From positions 143,919,769-143,983,768 of the forward strand of contig NC_089585.1 of NCBI RefSeq assembly GCF_019320115.1: DNA of 64,000 nt, given 5' to 3'. Each line of letters begins with the position of its first letter. Within the stretch, counting starts at the first letter, position 1. A program made the translations under genes and the position numbers. This DNA is from Miscanthus floridulus (Eukaryota; Streptophyta; Magnoliopsida; Poales; Poaceae). Shown here piece by piece: positions 1-9,170 of the stretch. The notes below the pieces were generated by a model. The model saw nothing but the letters and a program-made list of their open reading frames with translations. It ran no database searches and was not told the DNA's origin.

Positions 1-745
1 GCATATATGTATGAGTATGAAGATGAAGAAACATTTCAAGAAGCATTTAACACTATGAGGACAAAGGCCAGCAAGCAAACTTGGTTGGATAGTATATATA
101 AGGTGCGTCCTATTAGTCAACGAGGCACTTGACATGGTTAGCAAGCAAGTCGAAGAAGAAATCATGAGTCTTCCTAGTGCAGTGAATCCAACCAATGTTC
201 CCACAAATGATTCTCCCCCAATTGATTTGTTGAGTACAGCAAGCCTAAAGAAAAAGCACGTGGAAACTAAAACCTCAAAGCGCAAAAAAGCTTGGTTTGA
301 AAAGATGCGCAGAGTTACAAAGAAAAAGGAAAATGATCCAAAGGTATGTGGTAACACAAAATATATCATATTTCCTAATACTGTGTTTAATGGGCACATG
401 TTCAGTTTTATTTCTTTTATTTGAAGGAACAAGAAACTGCAAAGAAGGGAGGTAAGAAAAAGAAAAAAGAAGATGCAGTACAAGAAACAACATCAATACA
501 AGACACTGCAGCAGTACAAAATATTTATCCTAGTACTTCTTTGCCCATGAATGAAATGCCTGAACCATACATGACCATCAATACCTTCTCTCAGATATTG
601 AAGGTGATATTTCAATCTAATACATCATTTTTCTAAACCATACATGGCCATCAATACATTCCTCATTTGTTTTTTTGAATCTTTTATTTTGCAGGGGCAA
701 TCACAGATGATGTTATTGCTGACTTCTAGTAGTTTAGGAGAATAG
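1..745 (+). pseudogene. 3' end of a FAR1-related (MULE-derived) gene, degenerate
   Basis: The open frame at 1-132 reads like the FAR1/FHY3 transposase core (acidic run, then an aromatic-rich segment ending WLDSIYKV) and then hits a stop. Further exons fit a FAR1-related C-terminus: about 142-343 (basic, KKK- and RKK-rich, ending at a GT donor), 427-603 (includes EPYMTINTFSQILK) and 695-745 (GQSQMM... then stop). Donor/acceptor pairs at 344/426 and 604/694 join in phase. The first segment does not join the second in phase, and the region that normally follows IYKV is missing, so an internal deletion is likely. The gene begins before the window. FAR1-family proteins are domesticated or mobile MULE transposases acting as nuclear transcription factors; here I infer a decayed copy. 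Confidence 0.5.
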
Positions 746-816
746 CTTTCGGAAAATAGCCTCCTGAAACATAGATTGTTTAGGAGAATAGCTTTTGGAA
801 TAGCCTCCTGAAACAT
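734..816. repeat. tandem imperfect repeat (about 38 bp x 2)
   Basis: Two adjacent copies (about 734-772 and 779-816) begin TTAGGAGAATAGCTTT and end GCCTCCTGAAACAT. Each copy has AGGAG at the start and CTCCT near the end, so each can fold into a short hairpin. They start within the last codons of the FAR1-like fragment and run into its 3' flank. Confidence 0.6.
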
Positions 817-1069
817 TTTTGCATCTCTGAACATTCTGGGGCTTGCATCTCTGAACGAACAGACCATTTTGTGCATCACTGAACTTGCAACAATCAGTTA
901 CTTTTTCTTGAATTCCAGGACAATTTACAACACAATGACAATCTATACAATTTGCATGATTTTTTGTGCTTTCGATACAATCACAAGTTACATAGTAGTC
1001 AACACAAGGTGCTTAGCTACATTCCAAAAGTGATCAGGCAAAATCACTCAAAAGTGATCAGGCAAAATC
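817..1069. other. no gene seen
   Basis: AT-rich spacer. The only structure is a short direct repeat containing GTGATCAGGCAAAATC at about 1030-1068, with a related copy near 1228. No coding sequence recognised. Confidence 0.5.
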
Positions 1070-1529
1070 TCCTGGACAGTGAGAGACTGGAGCATCCCGA
1101 TACCCATCGCCCAGCCCTCTCCTAGATCGCCCAAGGGCCTTTGTCTCTGCCCTGTTCCGGAATACTTGGTAGAAGTAGTAGTAGACACCTGACAGTAACA
1201 CAAAAAATCAGGCTAAATCACCGGCAAGGATCAGGCAAAATCACTCAAAAAATTCAGACAAGGAAGGGGAAAGAGGAAGGATGCGGACCAGGTACAACTA
1301 GCGAGCGGCGCCGTCCTTGAACGCCAGCTTCGAGGGGTCGCGCTCCATCTACTACCGCGCGTTCACCTACGCCAACAAAAACCTCAAAATTTCAGCAACC
1401 GAGAAATCCAGGGCGAAGGTCGGCAACGAGGCGTCGTCAGCCACGTACAGTGTGGAGCGGGTAGATAAGGAGCTGGGCGATGATCCCGCCGCCGGCACCG
1501 GCGAGGTCGTTGATCAGCGCGTCTGACAT
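1070..1529 (-). pseudogene. peroxisomal NAD carrier (PXN-like, mitochondrial carrier family) fragment
   Basis: Read on the minus strand from ATG at 1529, the first residues are MSDALINDLAGAGGGII and then AQLL-YPLHTV, the N-terminus of plant PXN, a peroxisomal NAD/CoA-type carrier of the SLC25 family. After a possible intron the match resumes (VNAR, then ERDPSKLAFKDGAAR), followed by a second block at about 1070-1192 (GVYYYFYQVFRNRAE, then a frame change before MLQSLTV). These blocks are in the right order for transmembrane segment 1, the first matrix loop and helix 2. In-frame TAGs stand at 1349-1354 (two in a row) and 1299-1301 where the family has Gln. Only about the first 100 residues are present, so it is non-functional. 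Confidence 0.75.
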
Positions 1530-1530
1530 C

Positions 1531-2245
1531 TCCGCCCGCTCGTAGGAGACCAAAACGAGGATGGCACGTACGGCCGGACGGCGACGGCGGCGCAGCTCGA
1601 CTAGAACAACGAAGACGGCAGCGTCGATTTTTCTTTATTCACGGGAGCTCTCAGCAACCGCAGGTCTGTGTGGGCTGTGATGGGCCTTTCCATTGTGCAG
1701 CCCATGTCACTTTGGTGGGTGTGTCGTCGGATCAGCAACGAATAGCACAGATGTGCCTGACTGCAGGTGCAGTCGTTTTCACCGAAGTTAGGTGATCTTG
1801 TTCCCTCCTCGGACGCTCAAAGCGTCGTGGATAGGAGCGCTCGCGCAATGCGTCACCTAGGGTTCCGTCGGCGGCCACTGCAGGGCGGCGCGCCTCCCGG
1901 AGGACTTTACCGGCGGCACCCCTCCTTCCCCGCGACGTCCACCCAGGCGTAGGAGCACTCGCGCGAGCAAGTGCGGTCCCGGGCTGGGCGCCCGGCGGTC
2001 GGCTAGGCCCTGTCGGCGCGTCCCCTGGCTGGCGGTGCAGGCGCCTGTCCCCGGCCAGCGACTCCCCCACCCCCACCCCTGCCTCCCCCTGCAGCACTGG
2101 GCGCGGCAGCAGCAGAACGAGGGCGCAGATGGAAGTCTGCACGAGCGCGGCATGCTCTTTGCACTTGGCCTCGGAGGTGGTGCAGATGAAATGCAGATCT
2201 TGCACTGCGCTCAGATGGAAGCATGGTTAGTGCATTTGGAATTTG
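1531..2245. other. GC-rich region, no gene recognised
   Basis: The first part may be 5' flank of the carrier pseudogene. From about 1790 to 2230 it is very GC-rich and open in several frames on both strands, as expected from composition alone. No family resemblance was recognised. Confidence 0.4.
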
Positions 2246-2250
2246 GATAT

Positions 2251-2542
2251 TGTTAAGAAATCGATTTGTATCCACACACACAGGAGAGATAGGGAGGAAC
2301 AAGAGCTCTCTTTATTCTTTTCACTTCTGGTGACCAAAGTTAGATAGGAGATGCGATGCTCTCCCGGTGAGCAGGCAAACGGGCAGGCAATGCTGCTCAT
2401 CGGATTCCTCCCGCTAATCACTCTCCCATGCGTTTTGTCTTATATGATTAGCGCTTTTGTCCTATATCATTAGTGAATCACGTGTTTCAACAGTGATCAC
2501 ATATATCGAATCACCCACGTCGATACTTCACGTTTCACAACC
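2251..2542 (-). repeat. copia 3' LTR
   Basis: Matches 3195-3421 over most of its length and is preceded on the minus strand by a G-rich polypurine tract (about 2543-2553). Confidence 0.65.
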
Positions 2543-2881
2543 ATCCCCCTTGGGTGAATCGCGTTTACGTGCGTGCCTCCTCAAAAACTCCCCCAAAAAA
2601 CTAGTAGGAAAAAAGATAGAAGAAAAGAGTACATTACTTACGATAGCTGTGTTGCATTTGTTGCCTCCTTAAAATTCTTGCGTGAGAAAACCCAGTGAAA
2701 ATAAACTCGTCAAGAAAAAAAAAGTACAACAGTTGATCTTCAGGTTCAGGGCTTCAGGACCGACATATATTATTTAGATCTTCAGGACCTACTAATCTTC
2801 AGGACCAAGTTGTGATCTTCAGGACCACAATTTTGGACTATGGTTTTAGGGAGCCTTCTCCTCCTGGACCCTGCAACTTTC

Positions 2882-3130
2882 TTAAGTCGTCCACAGACAC
2901 ATGTGGAAGCTAGAGGCTGACAGAGACTTTGTAAACAAATCTACCAGATTTTGACAAGACTTAGTTTGCAGGATATCTATTTCCAGGCTCTTGTGGAGCT
3001 TATGGGGATAAAAGAATTTTGCAACAATATGTTTTATGATATTGCTCTTCACATAACTCATATGCATTTGTGCAATACGAGCAACATTGTCTTCATAGAT
3101 AACGGTGGGGGAGTGTCGTGGGGTCGAAAC
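2882..3130 (-). pseudogene. copia pol C-terminus (RNase H)
   Basis: The minus-strand frame reads TVIYEDNVARIAQM, then KHI-AKFFYPHKL, then ILQTKSCQNLVDLFTKSL. This is the classic end of plant Ty1/copia RNase H, including the YEDN and DLFTKSL signatures. The upstream RT is absent: the frame runs directly into sequence near the 5' LTR. About 80 residues remain. Confidence 0.8.
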
Positions 3131-3194
3131 CGTGGTAAGCAAGGTTGTTCGTGGTAACCTCAGAGTGTGCGTGGATGACGTAACGATCTATCTG

Positions 3195-3421
3195 GTGACT
3201 AAAGTTAAAAGAAGAGATGCGGTGCTCTCCTATTTACAGAGCCGGCGAGCAGGCCAACGGGCAGGCAGTGCTGCTCATCGGATTCCTCCCGCTAATCACT
3301 CTCCCATGCGTTTTGTCTTATATGATTAGCGCTTTGTCTTATATGATTAGTGAATCACGTGTTTCAACAGTGATCACGTATGTCGAGATTCACCCACATC
3401 AATACTTGACGTTTCACAACA
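3195..3421 (-). repeat. copia 5' LTR (partial)
   Basis: Aligns with the 3' LTR. The part nearest pol (about 3105-3195) no longer aligns, so the internal deletion probably removed the end of this LTR. Confidence 0.6.
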
Positions 3422-3422
3422 G

Positions 3423-3622
3423 ATGTACTCGTCGGTGCATGGGCCGCGCTTGCCCCTTAGGCCCCTGCGCCTGGACGCGCGCTCCTTCTCGCCGGCGCAA
3501 GAGCCACATCGTGGTGACATCTCCCGCTTTAGGTCGTGCCCGCCCTCGCCGGTGCGGGATAAGAGGAGGGCGCGGTCGGAGATGCACCGGAGCATGCGGC
3601 GGCGGACCCACACGCTATTCTA
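3423..3622 (+). other. possible captured exon, unidentified
   Basis: A GC-rich open frame of 66 codons starts just after the copia LTR. Its translation is Arg/Ser/Pro-rich (contains DISRFRSCPPSPVRDKRR). The frame looks exon-like but I do not recognise the family. It could equally be a chance frame in GC-rich DNA. Confidence 0.25.
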
Positions 3623-4157
<535 letters not shown>

Positions 4158-4372
4158 AGAATTTTTTTTAATTTTAACACCTTTTGTAAACTAATTTTAA
4201 ATCTAACACTGTTTTTTTACTAACACTTTTGGCCGCGCCTATTGTCATGGCGCGCCAGGAGGGTGACGTGGTGAAGACCGGAGCCACTGACAGGTGATGT
4301 GGCAGGGTCTGTCGCGCCACCGATCTTGGCGCGGCACTGACGCGCCACGACGCATGGCGCGGCAGGACCTGG
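4158..4372. repeat. left inverted terminal repeat of the host element
   Basis: Reverse complement resembles 25672-25912 over its length with scattered mismatches and one deletion of about 35 bp relative to the right copy. Confidence 0.65.
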
Positions 4373-4423
4373 ATGCAAACAGAAGATCGGCTGCTTTTGG
4401 TTGAGGATCAGCAGTGACGCGAT

Positions 4424-4644
4424 CATGGACCATAGACCCCGGCTTCCGCGACCCCTTCCTGGTGGGCTCCGACTAGGTGCTCTAGTCCGACATGGGGTCA
4501 CGCAGCATGGTCGACTACTGCGCGTCTAACCAGGATGCCTTCTTCGGCGATTTCGTGACGGCGATGACCAAGCTCGGGAGGATCGGGGTCAAGACGCCGG
4601 CCACCGGCATCGAGATACGCCGGGACTGTTGGTTCCTGAACTAG
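4424..4644 (+). pseudogene. class III peroxidase, C-terminal fragment
   Basis: From about 4435 the plus strand reads DPGFRDPFLVGSD, stop, VL, stop, SDMGSRSMVDYCASNQ and then FFGDFVTAMTKLGRIGVKT, ending IEIRRDC-FLN and a stop. This is the distal end of secretory plant peroxidases, including the final Cys of the conserved disulfide (RRDC). TAG codons at 4474-4476 and 4483-4485 sit where the family has Gln. There is also a small insertion near the start. The haem-binding and active-site region is absent, so this is a captured 3' exon piece next to the left inverted repeat. Confidence 0.8.
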
Positions 4645-4831
4645 TTGCTACTTAATCTCGTCGGCAGTGCTACCGCGACGCATTGAAACGAATATGAAGC
4701 AAATAAATATAGTCCGTGCGCAAGTTGATAAGCTGCCACATAAAATTTTCATTGGTTTGACACAAGTTCGACATAACATAACCAACTAAGCCTGTAAGTT
4801 TCGGACGTCAATATTCGTTCGACCTAACAAA

Positions 4832-4936
4832 CTAAGACCCAGGAGTGTAAGGATCCCTCGGACGTCTTTGTCTCTTCGGATTTGTTGGCAACACATTGGG
4901 AGTGTAGCCAACATCAGTGTGGTCGTGTCGCCGGTG
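4832..4936 (-). pseudogene. last-exon remainder of the PMD gene
   Basis: On the minus strand, sequence from 21165 down to 21148 continues at 4936 once G1 and one CGGTG copy are removed. The combined frame reads through DVGYTPNVLPTNPKRQR to PYTPGS and a stop at 4834-4832, a basic, proline-rich tail typical of grass PMD proteins. It is preceded by an acceptor AG just above 21165. G1 therefore inserted into this exon. Confidence 0.65.
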
Positions 4937-5332
4937 TGTCGATGCGGGACCCATAGGATACCCCGCAAGGGAGAGAGAAGATCTAGTCCAACTAGGATTC
5001 TTCTCATGTAATCTTAGTAGTATAACTATTAAGTAATCCTACTAGGAAACCTCATTATAAACCGACTAGGACTCTGGCCTCCTGACTATATAAAGGAGGG
5101 CAGGGCTCCTAAGACAGGGAGAACAATTGTACGACATAACACTTTACGATCAATCCAACGCAAAGGCTAAGGCCGACTGGACGTAAGGTTATTACTCGAT
5201 CTACGATCGAGGGCCTGAACCAGGATAAATCGACTGTGTCTTGCGTTAACCATCGAGTTCGGCACACGCCGAAGCCCGAACATACTACCCCGGGTACCCC
5301 CGTGGCAGGCTATCGGTGGTAAAACATCGACA
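4937..5332 (+). repeat. G1 5' LTR
   Basis: 396 bp, TG...CA ends, essentially identical to 20752-21147. Confidence 0.95.
5087..5094 (+). promoter_or_regulatory. TATA box of G1 LTR
   Basis: TATATAAA followed by a GGAGGG tract, in the middle of the LTR. The same site in the 3' LTR is 20902-20909. Transcription would start roughly 30 bp downstream, giving U3 of about 180 bp. Confidence 0.65.
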
Positions 5333-5334
5333 GC

Positions 5335-5352
5335 TGGCGCGCCAGGTAGGGG
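5335..5352 (+). other. G1 primer-binding site candidate
   Basis: TGGCGCGCCAGGTAGGGG lies two bases after the 5' LTR, at the position and of the length expected for a tRNA primer site. I do not assign the tRNA. Confidence 0.65.
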
Positions 5353-5381
5353 CCTCCGGCGACTTCGCATCCGAGAACTCG

Positions 5382-7709
5382 ATGGACCTCGACAACATAA
5401 TCTTTCCGACGGGATCAACTTTCATCTTCGGCTCATGGATCTGCGAGGCAGACAACAACGGCAAGCTTCAGGGCCATCTCCTCAAAGATCCAGATCATCA
5501 CAAAGAATTTCATATTTCACCAAATACAACGGATCAGCTCACCAGAAGATTCGCACAGCTCACAGTATCCGATTCAAATCAGATTTCACGGCCACTCGTA
5601 CCCGATTCGAATTCAAACATCAAGGCGAAGTTTTATCCGAGTGCTTTCAAGAAACCGAGTTCTTTTTTGGCAAGATTCCAGAGCACATCCCAAAACAACT
5701 CGGATTACCCTCAGAGTTCTTCCAAGAAGTCGAGTTCTTTTCCATTTGGGCTCGACAACATGGCAAAATCCTATCAGGGACAGTTCGAAAGATCTTTCAA
5801 TCCAAGATGCGGGATACCACTGACAGGAGCTCAGGAGGGTCTCGTGCTAACAATAACATCCCAAGACTGCATCATCCACTGGCCAGGTTCTGTTCCTGAG
5901 GACAGCGGTACCCAACTAGTCGGCACGACGACGACAGCAATTCTACCCTACCAAGAAGGAGACTCGATCTACGACACTGAGGCATCCACTAAAGTTATTA
6001 GCAACTCCGACAGCATGAAAACTAACGCCAATAACAGAACGACTCATGCGCGAGAAGTGCTCATGGTTCGACGACCGCGATCACCATTAAATCCCCCAGA
6101 AGTACCCGATGTCAGATCATCAGATGAATCAGAATCCAACATATCACCTTTTGCCCAAGGCTACGATGGAGAAACAGATAGTCAGAAACAAGCTAGAGAA
6201 AGAAAAAACAAGTTGAAGCAAGGGCGTCAACACCGTGCTAGGCAGCGCAGGGAAGCTTGGATCAGATACGAGTCAGAATTGGCAGAATACGACAAAAGAA
6301 AATCGCAACGAGAAGTCGAGGGGAGACGCACGGCGAATACGCCTTACGATAAGATTCGAGAAGCATTAGAAGAACTCGGAAAAACTTCACATCCCAGTGA
6401 GAAGTATGAACAGCTCCAGGACTTGCTCCGACCGACGATCCCGAAAACGCATGAAGAGAGAGCTCGATCAAGACTACCCGCCAGATCAACAACCCACAGG
6501 CAAGAAGATCAAAATCAAAGGAAATCCGCTTTCGAAAGACTTGGGCCGGGTGGAAGCCATGACGAAGGAAGTAGGAAGGAACATAATCAAGGCCACCGAT
6601 TTGAACAACCAAAGAAGACTAGGAGTAGGGTACCTACCCAGACAATCTCGCAAGATTATTCTCGTCAGAACGATAGTTGGCCAGAAGAAGGTGCCGAATC
6701 CGAATTCAAAGAAACCAAGACGCACGACAGATTCCCCTGTTTCGCGAACAGGCTTGCATTGGTACGATTACCTCACAAATTCAAACCGTCTAACCACTCC
6801 AAGTATGATGGCAAAACTGAACCAAGGCAATGGCTCAGAATATATTCACAATCAATTGAACTAGCCGGAGGAGACGACGATATCAAAACCCTGTTCTTTC
6901 CCATGGCACTGGAAGCCATGCCTCTCCAATGGTTCGACAAACTAAACCCAGGATCTATCAGAAATTGGGAGGATTTGCAAAGAGCTTTTTGTGAGAATTT
7001 TGCAGGAATCATTACGCATCCAATCACCCATGCAGAATTAAAAGGACTCAGGCAAAAGGGAGGTGAAAGTCTCAGAAATTACTATCGACGATTCGGCGAA
7101 CTACGAGCTCAAGTGCATGACATAACCGAACGAGAAGTAATTGAAGCTTTCTCTCACGGAATCATGGCTAGGTGGCAATTCCAAGACTTCTGCAAAGAAA
7201 ATCCGAGAAACAATGAAGAATTCAGACGAACAGTAGAAAAGATGATTACTGCAGAAGAAAAAACCTGAGAAAGGTTCCCGGACAGAAACAACCAGGACAA
7301 CTCGGACAAGCAAAATCATCGAAATAGCAGACATCAAGAAAGAAAACGTAGACCAGACAATACTATGGCAATGGCCGACAAATCAAAGAAGTTTACCAAA
7401 CCCAGAAGATATGATGACATTGAAAACATACATTGCCCATTACACCCTAGTGGGAGGCACACCATCGGAAATTGCTATACTTTCAAAGATCGATACACAA
7501 GAAAAGATAGTAAGGAAGACACTAAAGAGGACAATCAGAAAAGAGAAGAAGACAACCGCGAGGACAAAGGATTCCTAAAACCTAGGGGAACGGTAGCAGT
7601 GATTTTCTCAGGGGCTCCGGATTGCAGAAGCAAACATCGAGAAAAACTAGCACTGCGGACCATTATGACCGCAGAACCGGCTATACCAAGATACCTCAAT
7701 TGGTCATAG
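5382..7709 (+). pseudogene. G1 gag, interrupted
   Basis: The ATG at 5382 (MDLDNIIF...) is the first in this frame downstream of the PBS. The N-terminal 450 residues are low-complexity and hydrophilic. About residues 465-590 form the Retrotrans_gag domain (YDGKTEPRQWLRIYSQSIE, then QWFDKL and YYRRFGELR). A TGA at 7266-7268 interrupts the frame; the same frame continues with a zinc-knuckle-like stretch near 7420-7490 (CPLHPSGRHTIGNC) and ends at a TAG at 7707-7709, again followed by the same frame leading into protease. Gag would form the particle. As it stands only the N-terminal 628 residues could be made. Confidence 0.85.
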
Positions 7710-7748
7710 TATCCTATCCAATTCACCAGGGAAGACCAATGGACTAGC

Positions 7749-9170
7749 GTGGGAAACGCAGGCCATTATCCATTGGTTCTGGATCCGACTATAGCTGGTA
7801 TGACCGTCACCAAAGTACTAATCGATGGAGGAGCTGGGCTTAACATCATCTTTTTAGAAACTCTAAGGAAAATGGGACTACAACTCGCCGGGATGATTAC
7901 ACCAACAAGCACACCTTTTTACGGAATAGTACCCGGCAAAGCAGCCATGCCACTCGGACAAATTACTTTACCTGTTACCTTTGGGACTCCTTCAAACTAC
8001 CGAACAGAGTTTATCAAATTCGAAGTCGCCGACTTCGATTCATCATATCATGCAATCCTAGGACGTCCAGCACTGGCCAAATTCATGGCAATACCACATT
8101 ATCCGTACTTACTGCTTAAGATGCCAGGACCCCACGGTATCCTTTCTCTTCGAAGCGATTTAAAGCGCGCTTTTGACTGCGACGTTCAGGCGATCCAAAT
8201 TGCAGCCAAAGCACAAGCTGACAATGGAAGAAAAGAAATAGCCACAATCGCGGCAGAAACAAGCCAAGAAGAATTAGAAATACCAGCTAAAAAACCCAGT
8301 ATCATCGCACCACCAAAAGAAGCCGACGTCAAGCAAATCGACTTAGGCACGGGCGACACCTCCAAGACAGCAACTATCAGTGCTCACCTCTCGGAAAAAT
8401 AGGAATTCGCGCTCACCAACTTTCTTCGGGACAACAAAGATATCTTCGCTTGGAAGCCAGCCGACATGCCAGGAGTCCCAAGAGAGTTGGCTGAGCACAG
8501 AATTGATGTTAACAAAAGCTCCAAACCTATAAAACAACGGCTACGACGATTCTCACCCGACAAGAAGGCAGCAATTAAAAAGGAAATAACAAAACTGATG
8601 GCAGCCGGATTCATCAAGGAGATCCTACATCCAGACTGGCTAGCAAACCCGGTCCTTGTACAGAAGAAAAACACAGACGAGTGGCGTATGTGCGTCGATT
8701 ACACAGATCTCAACAAACATTGCCCAAAAGATCCATTCGGGCTACCACGCATCGACCAGATAGTTGACTCGACAGCAGGATCTGCATTATTATCTTTTCT
8801 CGATTGCTATTTAGGGTACCACCAGATCGCACTAAAAGAAGAAGACCAGAGCAAAACATCTTTCATCACCCCGTTTGGTGCCTACTGCTACAAGACCATG
8901 TTGTTTGGACTAAAAAACGCTGGCGCCACGTATCAAAGAGCTATCCAGACTTGCCTTGGGAATCAAATCGGTGAAAATGTGGAGGCATACGTGGACGATG
9001 TGGTGGTGAAAACAAAAAACCCGGACACTCTAATTGAAGATTTAAAGCAAACCTTCGAAAATTTGAAGAAATGGAGATGGAAATTGAATCCAAATAAATG
9101 TGTATTTGGAGTTCCCTCAGGACAACTACTCGGATTTTTGGTCAGTCAGCGCGGGATCGAAGCCAGCACC
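7749..9170 (+). pseudogene. G1 pol, copy 1: protease and N-terminal reverse transcriptase
   Basis: Same frame as gag. The aspartic protease has LIDGGAGLNII (DGG in place of the usual DTG/DSG, as in other plant Tat elements), with GRPAL further on. A TAG at 8400-8402 precedes the RT fingers/palm (WRMCVDYTDLNKHCPKD, then FGLKNAGATYQR, then YVDDVVVK, the catalytic Asp pair). Two substitutions unlike copy 3 give CYLGYHQ and MLFGL where the third copy has CYSGYHQ and MSFGL. The frame is lost at the 9170/9171 junction where protease sequence restarts. Confidence 0.88.

Larger units (their letters stand above)
2251..3421 (-). mobile_element. internally deleted Ty1/copia retrotransposon
   Basis: On the minus strand the order is: 5' LTR (about 3421 down to about 3195), a fragment of copia RNase H, a polypurine tract, and the 3' LTR (about 2542 down to 2251). 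The two LTRs share long near-identical runs, for example around 2361-2480 and 3245-3370. The element begins TGTTGTGAAACG and ends CTTAACA. Flanks GATAT (2246-2250) and GATGT (3422-3426) fit a 5-bp target duplication with one mismatch. Nearly all of gag-pol is missing; the deletion joins the 5' LTR to the last part of pol. Confidence 0.7.

Noticed and set aside
1732..2302. Several long overlapping frames on both strands
   Set aside because: They overlap in many frames in a very GC-rich stretch and contain no recognisable motif; expected from base composition.
4158..4200. A 9-bp target duplication for the inverted-end element
   Set aside because: GGATTTGC and GGATTGC-like words near the two ends are not exact or correctly placed, so I do not claim one.
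5316..5381. Extension of G1 gag upstream into the LTR
   Set aside because: The frame is open but has no ATG before 5382 and would cross the primer-binding site.
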